Of a stretch of DNA of 64,000 nucleotides, positions 44,371 to 52,875 are shown in pieces (the stretch's first letter is position 1; each line of letters starts with the position of its first letter). The translations under genes and the position numbers were made by a program. Source of the stretch: Cylindrospermum sp. NIES-4074 (GTDB lineage Bacteria; Cyanobacteriota; Cyanobacteriia; Cyanobacteriales; Nostocaceae); assembly GCA_003994795.1 (NCBI GenBank), contig AP018270.1, positions 213,940 to 277,939 on the forward strand. The letters are read 5' to 3'. The notes below the pieces were generated by a model that had not been told where the DNA came from, made no database searches, and saw only the letters and a list, made by a program, of their open reading frames with translations.

Positions 44371-45557
44371 AGCTGTTGTGCAGCTTGATTGTATAATAGA
44401 GGTTAAGTAATCAAGCAAAAACCAGGAAGGTATGCCAGCAAAAAACCATTTATCTCAAGAGCAGAGGGAACGGCTATTAAAAAATCTAAAAGAGCAAGAA
44501 AATCCCTATGTAAGAGAGAAGATTCTCATCTTATTGTTGATGAATGATGGTAAAACATACCAAGAAATTAGTAATTTTTTAGATATTGCATATCCAACAG
44601 TAGCATATTGGGCAGTGCATGGAGATCCTGACAACCTAGAAAGTTTTTTAGATGGGAGAAGAGAAGGAAACTTCCGTAAAGTAACTAAAGAATATGAGAA
44701 TTTGTTGTTACAAGTAATTGAGAAAACCCCCGAAGAATATGGATATGAATTTGGGAGATGGACATCGGCAAGATTGGCAACATATCTGGAAATAGAAACA
44801 GGTATTAAGTTAAGTAGCTCTCAAGTGAGGAGAATTTTAGAGAGAAAAAAGTACGTTTACCTTTGGGCAAAGTACAGCCTAGAGGACAAACAAAATCCAG
44901 AGAAGCGTAAGCTATTTAAGGAAAAACTATCAGAGTATTTGAAAATAACTCTCATAAACCCAAAGCGTTTACAGGTATGGTTTTGGGATGAAAGTGGATT
45001 TAGTTTAAGAGTGATAAGAAGAAAAACATGGATTCGTAAAGGTAACAAAAAGAATGTGACGGGGCAAAGAAGAAGAGGAAGAGTAAATATTATGGGAGGA
45101 CTGCGTTATCATGACAAAAAAAGAATGAACTTTATAATTAAAAAGGGAAATGCAGATGTCTTTTATGAGCAGTTGAACTTATTGAATAATTTCTTGATGC
45201 AAGAATGGATAGAGCAAGGAAACAAGCTAGAAGACTTTAAGAATGATTCTGCCAAAATAGTCATTATCCTAGATAATGCCAGCTTCCATAAAAGAAAAGA
45301 TATCCTAGCTCGTATTGAGGCAGAAATGCCAAATATTATTTTGGAGTTTTTACCAGCTTATAGTCCAGATTATAATTTAATTGAATTGGTTTGGCATTCA
45401 GCAAAAGAATATATAGCGCATAGATTATTTGAGTCGGTAGAACAGTTAGAAGAGTTATTAAATAAATTACTGAATGAAGGAGGTCTTCTGATTAAATGGG
45501 AGCGCAAAATTAAAAACAAAGGTAATGCTGTTTATTCAATTTAGATGCGTAACAGCT
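44371..45557 (+). mobile_element. IS630-family element, intact, nested in a MITE
   Basis: Inverted repeats AGCTGTTGTGC / GCGTAACAGCT, with TA on both sides (44369-44370, 45558-45559). Copies A and C of the MITE show the empty site GCTCATAACATTGCC, which proves both ends and the TA target. Confidence 0.9.
44432..45544 (+). CDS. IS630-family transposase
   Basis: 370 aa, single intact frame. N-terminal HTH (KTYQEISNFLDIAYPTVAYW, about 36-55), a linker with GYEFGRWTSARLATYL, then the DDE domain: VWFWDESGFSLRV (Asp about 181), IVIILDNASFHKR (Asp about 279) and FLPAYSPDYNLIELVWHSAK (Glu about 316). AGGAAGG precedes the ATG. It is related to the relic at 340-2564. Probably active. Confidence 0.9.
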   Translation: MPAKNHLSQEQRERLLKNLKEQENPYVREKILILLLMNDGKTYQEISNFLDIAYPTVAYWAVHGDPDNLESFLDGRREGNFRKVTKEYENLLLQVIEKTPEEYGYEFGRWTSARLATYLEIETGIKLSSSQVRRILERKKYVYLWAKYSLEDKQNPEKRKLFKEKLSEYLKITLINPKRLQVWFWDESGFSLRVIRRKTWIRKGNKKNVTGQRRRGRVNIMGGLRYHDKKRMNFIIKKGNADVFYEQLNLLNNFLMQEWIEQGNKLEDFKNDSAKIVIILDNASFHKRKDILARIEAEMPNIILEFLPAYSPDYNLIELVWHSAKEYIAHRLFESVEQLEELLNKLLNEGGLLIKWERKIKNKGNAVYSI

Positions 45558-45676
45558 TAACATTGCCTAAAAAAGCCAATTTAGGCAATGTTTGAATGTT
45601 TGAAAGTCACAAATACATGGCTACTTTACACAACTTTACATCGTGATAAATTTTGCGCGTATCTTGTCTTTACCCC

Positions 45677-46062
45677 TGAAAGGCGAGCGCACAACACTTG
45701 GAGAGCAAGCAGTTTATTCAAGACATTCATTCCAGGTGTGATCACTTATATCCTATCCGTCCTAATGCCTCATCATGGTAATTTCCTCAACAGGTGGGTG
45801 CGATCGCATATCTAACAGTCATCCCCTAAGAATCAGATGCGATATTCTTAGGGGATATTGGGCAACAAAAGCGCCTCATGATGATTTCCTCAACAGGTAG
45901 GTGCGATGGCGTCCCGCTGTTTCCGGAGGCGATCGCTTTTTGGGCGGTTGGGGAAAGGTGATTCTTGGGGGAAATTGTAGTGGAGGTGCGATCGCTTCTT
46001 GGGCAGTTGGGGAGTGGTGATTCTTGAGGGAAATGGTAGTGGAGGTGCGATCGCTTTGTCTT
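45677..46062. other. Repeat-dense region before CRISPR array 2
   Basis: No gene. Two related units each carry CTCATG(G/A)T, ATTTCCTCAACAGGT and a HIP1-type site (about 45770 and 45880). Five TTTCCCCYAAGAAT-type motifs (45821, 45844, 45961, 46020 and variants) alternate with HIP1 octamers. CCCCTAAGAAT at 45823 and ATTCTTAGGGG at 45844 form an inverted pair. Confidence 0.6.
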
Positions 46063-46831
46063 CTTTTAATCCCCTTACGGGGAAGTGGTTGGCGGAAAGC
46101 CTATCGATGGCGTATAGCCTAACTCAAAATATGTTTCAATCCCCTTACGGGGAAGTGGTTGGCGGAAAGCATCTACCAAAAACAGAATCTCTAGTTATCA
46201 ACAATGTTTCAATCCCCTTACGGGGAAGTGGTTGGCGGAAAGTCACCACATTTGAGTTTGACTGTAATGGATACTGGATAGAGTTTCAATCCCCTTACGG
46301 GGAAGTTGTTGGCGGAAAGTTTATTTGCCTTACGACGAAGTAGAGCGAACTTTCGAGTTTCAATCCCCTTACGGGGAAGTTGTTGGCGGAAAGCTGCCCT
46401 TATTACAGCAGCAGCAATTGGAGGAACGTTTCAATCCCCTTACGGGGAAGTTGTTGGCGGAAAGTGCAGTAAAGCCTTCCCTAACAGCTTTAATTAAACT
46501 GTTTCAATCCCCTTACGGGGAAGTTGTTGGCGGAAAGGTTATAACAACAAATCAAGTTGCTGCTGAGTTTATGTTTCAATCCCCTTACGGGGAAGTTGTT
46601 GGCGGAAAGTCCACAAAACGCCGAATGGGTAAGATTGAATAATACTGTTTCAATCCCCTTACGGGGAAGTTGTTGGCGGAAAGGAGGTTAATTATGACTA
46701 CAACAGCTTGGAATTTTCTGTTTCAATCCCCTTACGGGGAAGTTGTTGGCGGAAAGTTTGTAGCATAATAGAACATCCTTAATAATTAGTTTATGTTTCA
46801 ATCCCCTTACGGGGAAATGGTTGGCGGAAAG
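46063..46831 (-). CRISPR. CRISPR array 2: eleven 37-bp repeats, ten spacers
   Basis: Repeats start at 46063, 46133, 46206, 46283, 46357, 46428, 46501, 46573, 46647, 46720 and 46795; spacers are 33-40 bp. The consensus begins GTTTCAATCCCCTTACGGGG and ends GTTGGCGGAAAG. Repeats 1-3 read GAAGTGG, 4-10 GAAGTTG and the last GAAATGG. The first is degenerate at its left end and the leader lies to the right, so it is transcribed on the minus strand. It is a sister of array 1, with different spacers and no cas genes nearby. Confidence 0.96.
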
Positions 46832-47095
46832 ACCGCCTTATGAAACCTAGTCGAGAAGCAGATCCCTGGCAGGGTTTTGGCAAACCTCAAATGAAACTAA
46901 ATTTCAGGTTAACAATTACTGCCTGTTGAAACTTGGGGAAATGCTATAACTATTTAATTGTCAAGGTTCTGGCGATTTGGCAAACCTTCAGGGTTTTTGA
47001 CCTCGCTATGGGATTGCCAAATATTAGACTGCTTAAGGCATGATATTACTAAAGTAAATTTTGTCTAAGCTATCTTAACTTAAGTATACATAAGA
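46832..47095 (-). promoter_or_regulatory. CRISPR leader of array 2
   Basis: Collinear with 19455-19735: ACCGCCTTATGAAACCTAGT, GGGTTTTGGCAAACCTCAAA, GGTTCTGGCGATTTGGCAAA and GGGTTTTTGACCTCGCTA. The shared leader implies that both arrays were served by the same adaptation machinery. The rest of the gap up to 47336 contains the short MITE copy E and nothing else of note. Confidence 0.75.
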
Positions 47096-47112
47096 ATTAC
47101 GAAGCTGTCACA

Positions 47113-47183
47113 GGGGTAAATACACGGCTATTCTACAGAACTTTACATCGTGATAAATTTTCCGTGTATCTTGTCTTTACCCC
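47113..47183. mobile_element. MITE family 1, copy E (71-bp remnant)
   Basis: Begins GGGGTAAATACACGG and ends CCGTGTATCTTGTCTTTACC plus CC. The right half equals the right end of copies A, C and D. The short form keeps matching GGGGTAAA ends and can fold as one imperfect hairpin. Confidence 0.7.
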
Positions 47184-47336
47184 TTATCCGACTCAGGCAG
47201 AGGCAGCGATCGATCTTCCACCTCTTTTCCCCCAATAATTTTATCGCCACCCTTACCTTTGGGGAGAGGAAATAGGGGATAATGCTTAATTACTTATGAG
47301 AATATAGCTGACGAGAACGCCATTTCGGATAAGTAA

Positions 47337-48296
47337 ATGAGTGAGTCCACTGAAACAGGCATTATTTGCCCCCTGGCGCTGACTGCTCCCCTTCCCCTTA
47401 CAGAGCATCCGGCGGCGGTGTATTTGTCTGGGCTATCCCCCGGCTCACGCCCAGCGATGGGGCAGGCGTTAAATGCGATCGCTCGGATGTTGACCAGTAA
47501 CCAGTGCGATGCTGACACGTTGGACTGGGCAAAGTTGCGTTACAAACACACATCCGCGCTGCGGGTTATCTTAATGGAGAGGTATGCACCAGCGACGGCT
47601 AACAAAATGCTCAGTGCATTGAGAAGAGTATTGAAGGAGGCTTTGAGATTGGAATTAATGGATGCTGTGGATTTTGCCCGTGCGGTGGACATTGCCAATA
47701 TTAAGGTTTCCAAGGAATTAAAGGGGCGCTGTTTGAGTGCAGATGAAACCACTGCCTTAATGCAAGCCTGCTTTAACGACCCCACCCCCATAGGCTTCAG
47801 AGACGCGGCGTTGATAGCAATTTTGCGGGGTGCAGGATTGCGCCGGGGGGAAGTGGTAAATTTAGCTTTGAGTGACTTGCACTCTGGCACTATGAAAGTA
47901 CGCAGCGGTAAAGGTGGTAAGGATAGAACTGTTTATTTACCAGATGCAGCTGTAACAGTGGTAGAAGATTGGCTAGAGGTGAGGAGTGGGAAATCGGGCC
48001 CGCTGCTGTGTCACGTTAATAAAGCCGGCTGTGTAACTTTGCGACAGCTGACACCCCAAGCGGTATTGTTCATTTTAGAAAAGCGTGGTGTAGAAGCTGG
48101 TGTAGACAATTTTTCTGCACATGATTTTAGGAGAACTTTTATATCCGACCTTCTAGACTCTGGTGTAGATATTGTGACTGTGCAGCGGTTAGCGGGTCAC
48201 ACTTCACCAGAACTCACCTCAAGGTATGACCGCCGGGGAGAGGAAATTAAGCAGAGGGCTGTACAAGCGATCGCTATTCCTCAGAGGAGAAAGTAA
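47337..48296 (+). CDS. Tyrosine recombinase (XerC/integrase-like)
   Basis: 319 aa. The N-terminal SAM-like domain (about residues 25-115) includes NKMLSALRRVLKEALRL. The catalytic domain has Arg in GAGLRRGEVV (about 176), Lys in GKGGKDRTV, HxxR in SAHDFRRTF (about 262-270), His in LAGHTSPE (about 288) and Tyr in TSRYDRRG (about 297). All catalytic residues are present. The target site is unknown; it may resolve plasmid multimers or mobilise a cassette. It lies just after array 2 and copy E. Confidence 0.88.
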   Translation: MSESTETGIICPLALTAPLPLTEHPAAVYLSGLSPGSRPAMGQALNAIARMLTSNQCDADTLDWAKLRYKHTSALRVILMERYAPATANKMLSALRRVLKEALRLELMDAVDFARAVDIANIKVSKELKGRCLSADETTALMQACFNDPTPIGFRDAALIAILRGAGLRRGEVVNLALSDLHSGTMKVRSGKGGKDRTVYLPDAAVTVVEDWLEVRSGKSGPLLCHVNKAGCVTLRQLTPQAVLFILEKRGVEAGVDNFSAHDFRRTFISDLLDSGVDIVTVQRLAGHTSPELTSRYDRRGEEIKQRAVQAIAIPQRRK

Positions 48297-48366
48297 ATTT
48301 TCTAAAAATTAAGTGAGGAGTTATGGAAATACAATTTACTCTAAATAAGTAAATATCTCTAAGGTT

Positions 48367-48534
48367 ATGCAAATTCGCCGTTTTTGGGGGTTGGCTGTTG
48401 CGCTTGCGTTTTTGGTTGGGTGTACTGCTGCAAAAACAGAGCGCGGCTTTAGTGCAAAATTACATATTTGTAAATTCCCTGACCAAAAAACTTTCAGACT
48501 AATGATAGATAGCTATATCTACAAAAAGAAATAA
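48367..48534 (+). CDS. Short lipoprotein, possibly the N-terminal remnant of a longer one
   Basis: 55 aa. MQIRRFWGLAVALAFLVGC is a lipoprotein signal with lipobox LVGC. The following KTERGFSAKLHICK contains one more Cys, and the protein then ends. The mature part of about 36 residues is too short for a known fold, so this may be a truncated gene. No ribosome-binding site stands out. Confidence 0.5.
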   Translation: MQIRRFWGLAVALAFLVGCTAAKTERGFSAKLHICKFPDQKTFRLMIDSYIYKKK

Positions 48535-48586
48535 AAGCTATTTTATTGTGAAAGTATAGCATTTACTTAATTAATCTAATTGATCT

Positions 48587-48720
48587 ATTAAGTAGGTGGA
48601 CGTGAGATAACCAAAATGTGTAACGATGTGTAAGGTTGCCTTAATGCCTTATCTTGGTTGAGTTTGAGCCATTTTACAAAACTAAATATATTTTGATTTT
48701 CCTCCACCTACCTACTTAAT
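48587..48720. repeat. 134-bp MITE-like element
   Basis: ATTAAGTAGGTGGA at the left and TCCACCTACCTACTTAAT at the right are inverted (one side with an extra GGTA unit). It has no coding capacity and lies just upstream of the two-gene operon 48755-50924. No family assigned. Confidence 0.55.
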
Positions 48721-48754
48721 GTCGCATTAAAATCCTTACTTTAGGTGAAACTTT

Positions 48755-49135
48755 ATGGAAGCAAGCCCAGTTGCTATCCGGCTCCCCGGCCTTAGTAAAA
48801 GTGATAGGTTAGAGATGGTTCAGTATCTTGGGGCTGAAAACGTCAGATTCGAGGAGGAGACGATTCCAAGTGGAGTACATGGTGAAATTGCGTTGGGGAC
48901 TGCAATTATTGTAGTGTCTGCTATTGCACTTAGAGGGTTCATTGCCTACTTGATCTATCGGCATCATGGGGAAACCTTCGACGAAGAAATAGTGGTTGAA
49001 TACCCAGACAAAACCCGAGTTATAAAGAGGATTCGGTATCAAAAGACTGACGAACCAGCAGATAAGAAAATAGCAGCAGAGCTTTCATCGGTTGACCTAA
49101 AGCTAGGTTCATTGATCAATCCTTCTAGTAATTGA
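48755..49135 (+). CDS. Small membrane protein, EACC1-like in layout
   Basis: 126 aa. Residues 1-45 form a small alpha/beta domain (VAIRLPGLSKSDRLEMVQYL). One membrane helix follows (LGTAIIVVSAIALRGFIAYL, about 47-66), then a basic RHH and a charged cytoplasmic tail with EIVVEYPDKTRVIKRIRY. This short-domain/helix/beta-tail layout resembles effector-associated constant components (EACC1) described in bacterial conflict systems; the resemblance is by architecture only. The next gene starts 25 bp later, so the two form an operon. Confidence 0.7.
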   Translation: MEASPVAIRLPGLSKSDRLEMVQYLGAENVRFEEETIPSGVHGEIALGTAIIVVSAIALRGFIAYLIYRHHGETFDEEIVVEYPDKTRVIKRIRYQKTDEPADKKIAAELSSVDLKLGSLINPSSN

Positions 49136-49160
49136 GCTTTCGATAGGTGGAAATGATGAG

Positions 49161-50924
49161 ATGTCGATAACAGAGCTTTTTGACCCAATACTTTTCTCAT
49201 TATTTGATAGACGTAGCCTTACAGACCCCTTTACCAATTCGGTAATTCTCGCACCTGTTAACTTGCAAGCCCATCTTGGAAATATACTTAAGTACAAGTT
49301 TCCCAAGATCTGTCTGCCTGCATTTCTGCACGAAGCTACGCATCATTGGTGCTTTCACTCTCCCGTTGGGATAACACTTACGCTTCTCCAATTCCGCGCA
49401 TGGAGGAAAGCTGCCGTACTGATTGTGGACGGATCAGCCGCAGGCATTGATGCATATGATGTGCTGGATGACTTTCTGCGTTGTAACATAACGATAAAAC
49501 TGTTACGTCCTCTTTCAGAAGGTATGGCCGTCTTTACGGAATGTGACGTTATTCCAACTACATCAGAGATCATCTCAACACCCATGTTCTGGGCTTCGCT
49601 ACTATTTGTAGCTGAAGAAGCAATGAAGTTTAACCCGTCTGAAATTGAAACACTGCTACGTGATCTCTTGACACAGATGCGCCTAACCGAGATGTTTGCA
49701 GATCGAAAGAGCAGTTACTTGCTTCAATCCATGACATGCGGATCTGGTGGCTACCTACCCGGATATTTAACAGTGAAGAATCTTTGGATTGAAGCGGCTC
49801 GAAGATGCAGCCGTTTCTATGATACAGACTTTTTTCTTACTTACCTTCGCAGCTATATCTATGAGGACTTCGGCCTCATCGCGCACTTGTTAAATTCAAA
49901 TACGAAAGACATTGGTGCTACGAGCAAGATTTATCAGTACCTTGTAGAGCGAGTAAACGCTTTTTGCTCACATGATCTAGAGACAGGGAGCGCAACGCTG
50001 GAAAGGGCTATAGTCGAACGTCGAGCGTTTGATGACGATGATTGGTTCCAGGCAATCCCCAATTTAGCTTCCGATACGTCTTTATGGAATCTTGGGTACG
50101 AACGCTGGATGGAGATGTTGCGAGAGCTTAAAGAAATCGAGCCTTTGGATGCTGCTGTTTCAGCACGCCTTGCGCTTCAAGATCAGTGGACATTGGCTCA
50201 ACGTGAGTTAATGTGCGTCGGTCGCTTGGACGTATCCATAAGCATTTCTGAGTCGAATCGGGTCATCGTGAAGAAGGACGAACATCTCTTCCTGAGCGGT
50301 CCAGCGGTTAATGAGAAGTATGCGGGGAGAAAGGGAGAGGGCTCCGTTGAAGTTTTCATTTCTCCATCAAAAGGATTTGTCGCTACTGTCGTTAACTTAG
50401 ACGAGGATGTCGTAATGACATACTTTTCTCGAGATCCCGGAAGAGATATACAAGAGCAGTTCTTGAGGTATCGTACAAATGTTTTGTTGGCAGTCCATGA
50501 GAATGAATTAAAGTTAAACCTTGTCAAAGATTTCCTAGAAAACTATGATACAAGTGGTATCCTCGATTTTGAGGATAAGAGGTTTTCCAAAAGAATTGAC
50601 GAATGGTATGGAAACACTGCTTTACCATTGGTTCCGAGCGCAGACTTGGCATCCAGGCTCGAAGAGATGAAAACAGACGGCTTTTTCCCTATTCTCTCAA
50701 AGAATGTAAGCCTAGTCAAAACGCTTGCATTGGTCGGCTTATTCCAGGTATGTGGTTATAGCGGACTAGAAGATAGTGAGCAGCTGTTCGCTGAAATGCG
50801 AAACTTCCATCGTATTGAAGGAACACTTGAAGCGACTGTCGAAAAGATTCGTCAGAGCGCTCTTGCAAAACTCAGTGATCCAATAATACATAAGGAAAAT
50901 GACAGGTATTTCTCATGTGTGTAG
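49161..50924 (+). CDS. Putative zinc metallopeptidase (HExxH) protein
   Basis: 587 aa. LPAFLHEATHHWCF carries the HExxH zinc site (His57, Glu58, His61) and LSEGMAVFTECD offers a third ligand (Glu120), a gluzincin-like arrangement. The rest (about 150-587) has no recognised domain; it includes a helical part (about 150-350) and a beta-rich part (VIVKKDEHLFLSG, GFVATVVNLDEDVVMTYF). There is no signal peptide or membrane helix. The gene has no HIP1 octamer and a less AT-biased codon use than its neighbours, suggesting transfer from a non-cyanobacterial source. Together with the membrane protein upstream it could be a conflict or immunity effector. Confidence 0.72.
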   Translation: MSITELFDPILFSLFDRRSLTDPFTNSVILAPVNLQAHLGNILKYKFPKICLPAFLHEATHHWCFHSPVGITLTLLQFRAWRKAAVLIVDGSAAGIDAYDVLDDFLRCNITIKLLRPLSEGMAVFTECDVIPTTSEIISTPMFWASLLFVAEEAMKFNPSEIETLLRDLLTQMRLTEMFADRKSSYLLQSMTCGSGGYLPGYLTVKNLWIEAARRCSRFYDTDFFLTYLRSYIYEDFGLIAHLLNSNTKDIGATSKIYQYLVERVNAFCSHDLETGSATLERAIVERRAFDDDDWFQAIPNLASDTSLWNLGYERWMEMLRELKEIEPLDAAVSARLALQDQWTLAQRELMCVGRLDVSISISESNRVIVKKDEHLFLSGPAVNEKYAGRKGEGSVEVFISPSKGFVATVVNLDEDVVMTYFSRDPGRDIQEQFLRYRTNVLLAVHENELKLNLVKDFLENYDTSGILDFEDKRFSKRIDEWYGNTALPLVPSADLASRLEEMKTDGFFPILSKNVSLVKTLALVGLFQVCGYSGLEDSEQLFAEMRNFHRIEGTLEATVEKIRQSALAKLSDPIIHKENDRYFSCV

Positions 50925-51513
50925 CTTCAGACATAAGCACCAGCTTCATCTGTCGCGCGCGCACCTGGCTGCAATCCTAGGTAGTATTAAAGCCAGGAGA
51001 TAAGTACCTAACCAAACCACAAATAGCGGCCATGTTGATGCAAAAGCTGAAATTGATGGGCTTTAAATTTAACTTGGTACTGGCAGATAGTTTGTATGGT
51101 AAGAGTGGGACTAATTTTATATCTGTGTTAGATAAAATGAATCTAAACTATATAACTGCGATTCGCTCAAACCATTATTTAGAGCTTCTTCCAAGGCAAT
51201 ATACTCAATATTTAGAATGGCAGAGGTGCCATTCGGGTGAAAACCAATGCCGCGCAAGAAGACTAAACAGCATTACCTCTTAAAAGCCTTGATACACAAG
51301 GCTTTTGTGCTATTGGGTCAAATTAATTTCTTCCTTGTTTCTTAACTCTTAGCTATAGCCGCACCTGTAAACGCCTGTAGACGAGTGTAGACAATTAGCC
51401 TTGTGCCTTTACAGCCCACCTTCCGCACCCTAACTGTCACACATCAAGAAAAAGCCGATCGCCCCCATAGACCCTTCTGCCCTTATAGAATTGGTTTGGC
51501 ATTGGCTAACTGG
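50925..51513. other. Gap with a transposase remnant
   Basis: Contains the transposase fragment 50990-51283 and, at about 51287-51309, a short hairpin AAAGCCTTG...CAAGGCTTT. The remainder to 51513 holds no gene. Confidence 0.5.
50990..51283 (+). pseudogene. Transposase fragment (DDE, IS701/IS4-like)
   Basis: Reads KPQIAAMLMQKLKLMGFKF and LVLADSLYGKSGTNFISVLD, which is the second-Asp region of a DDE transposase, then TAIRSNHYLELLPRQ. The sequence is lost on both sides. Its last part (from about 51225) runs into unrelated DNA. Confidence 0.6.
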
Positions 51514-52077
51514 CTAATCATCAACAGTGACACGCTGCCCTGTGAAGGTAAACCTAAACGGCTCACCTTCACCTACAGGCTCGTTTTCATCCAAAGGATT
51601 TTTAGTTAAATCGAAGGTACGAATTTCAAATGTCCCTTCCACTGTCTGAGTCGTTGAATTCAATTTGAAACGATAATCGGCTCTAGCAGTAGTGACAGAG
51701 GCTGTACTTTCTGGAGATGGGAAATTGAAGTTAAATGTGGTAGCAATAATTTCTCCTGATTTGTTAACCTTCCAGACACCTTGTCCATCAGTGAACCGGT
51801 TGTTGGGGAAGAACTGAGCAGCGGCAGGCACACCCTTATTGCCACCTTGGTTTGAGTCGATGATGAAAAAGTTGCCGTCTTGAGTCAGCGTAATCACTCG
51901 TCGTCCTACAAATCCGCCATTGAGGAAGGTAGACAAGATATATGTCCCGACGAATTTACGATTATCACCTTGTTGAAAAAAAGTTGAGTCTTTTGATTGA
52001 GCTATCACTGGATGCGGTGAAATGGTTGTTGATAAAGCACAAACTGCTAGGATGGTGAAAGTCTTACGAATTGACAT
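51514..52077 (-). CDS. Exported protein of unknown function
   Basis: 187 aa. Signal peptide MSIRKTFTILAVCALSTTIS with cleavage after VIAQ (about residue 27). The mature part is beta-rich (FVGTYILSTFLNGGFVGRRV, ITLTQDGNFFIID, GVWKVNKSGEIIATTFNF), like small lipocalin-like or beta-barrel secreted proteins seen in cyanobacteria. It stands alone on the minus strand. Confidence 0.72.
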   Translation of the reverse strand: MSIRKTFTILAVCALSTTISPHPVIAQSKDSTFFQQGDNRKFVGTYILSTFLNGGFVGRRVITLTQDGNFFIIDSNQGGNKGVPAAAQFFPNNRFTDGQGVWKVNKSGEIIATTFNFNFPSPESTASVTTARADYRFKLNSTTQTVEGTFEIRTFDLTKNPLDENEPVGEGEPFRFTFTGQRVTVDD

Positions 52078-52875
52078 AACTCGCCAATGCTAGATGTATT
52101 TGATGCCGTTGGGTCAGCGCTGTACTAAATAATGTTGCGTAAATAGTAAAATAAAATATAAGTATTTGCTAGATATGACAATTATTGTTAATAATTCAAC
52201 ATATCTATCCCATGTAGGCAAATTGCACCTCTTTGTACTAGGAATGCCCAAAGGGTTGCCCCCAAATTCTCCTTGTTAAATAAGACTTTGCTCTAAAGCT
52301 TGACGTGCTTTTCTAATTGAGTGAAAGGTTTGAGAATAAATCAAGTTGCTGATGTTCCATCTTTTCCTAGTACATTCATGAACGATTACCTACGGTAGGC
52401 TGCACGGCTTCGCACCCTCACCAGATTCTTGAGGGAAATTAAGCGATCGCTACACCTACACTCTGGTAATCGCTCCCATCAAAAATTTCCCCCAAGAATT
52501 TTTTCCATGTCTGCATGAAGTCAGAGGGTGTGGGGTGTGGGGTGTAGGGTGTAGGGTGTAGTAAGGCTTTCTTCTTTTTCCCTACACCCTACACCCTATC
52601 CCCCCCATCAAAAATTTCCCCCAAGAATTTTTTCCATGTCTGCATGAAGTCAGAGGGTGTGGGGTGTGGGGTGTAGGGTGTAGGGTGTAGTAAGGCTTTC
52701 TTCTTTTTCCCTACACCCTACACCCTATCCCCTACCCCCTGTCTTGATGGGGGTTTTAGGACTTCCCGTAAAAAGTCAGGGAGTGTGGGGAGTAACGCGC
52801 CCTCACCAGATTCTTGAGGGAAACTAAGCGATCGCGCAGCGTGCCGGAGGCAGTCGCTTGTTTTCAACTCTCGAT
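52078..52875. other. Repeat-rich gap
   Basis: About 800 bp with no gene. It contains GATTACCTACGGTAGGCTGC (about 52384, also found at 62485), four TTTCCCCYAAGAAT-type motifs, HIP1 sites and the 129-bp tandem duplication at 52475-52732. Confidence 0.6.
52475..52732. repeat. 129-bp tandem duplication containing opposed heptamer runs
   Basis: Two apparently identical units start at CCCATCAAAAATTTCCCCCA (52475 and 52604). Each holds GTGTGGGGTGTGGGGTGTAG and, after TAAGGCTTTCTTC, the complementary CTACACCCTACACCC, so each unit can fold into a hairpin. The same heptamers occur at 34530-34690. Confidence 0.85.

Larger units (their letters stand above)
44141..45676 (+). mobile_element. MITE family 1, copy D, interrupted by an IS630
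   Basis: Starts GGGGTAAAGACAAGATACGC (44141) and ends GCGTATCTTGTCTTTACCCC (45676). Without the 1187-bp IS630 and its duplicated TA the MITE is 347 bp, the same as copy C. The inverted arms match for about 45 bp with one difference, the best-preserved pair in the window. Confidence 0.85.
48297..48754. other. Gap with a small lipoprotein gene and a MITE-like repeat
   Basis: Apart from the 55-codon lipoprotein frame (48367-48534) and an inverted-repeat element (48587-48720), I see only AT-rich sequence. A promoter for 48755 should lie in its right part, but the inverted-repeat element occupies most of it. Confidence 0.5.

Noticed and set aside
45999-46642. Long plus-strand frames through CRISPR array 2
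   Set aside because: They are made of repeat translations (FQSPYGEVVGGK) and have no existence apart from the array.
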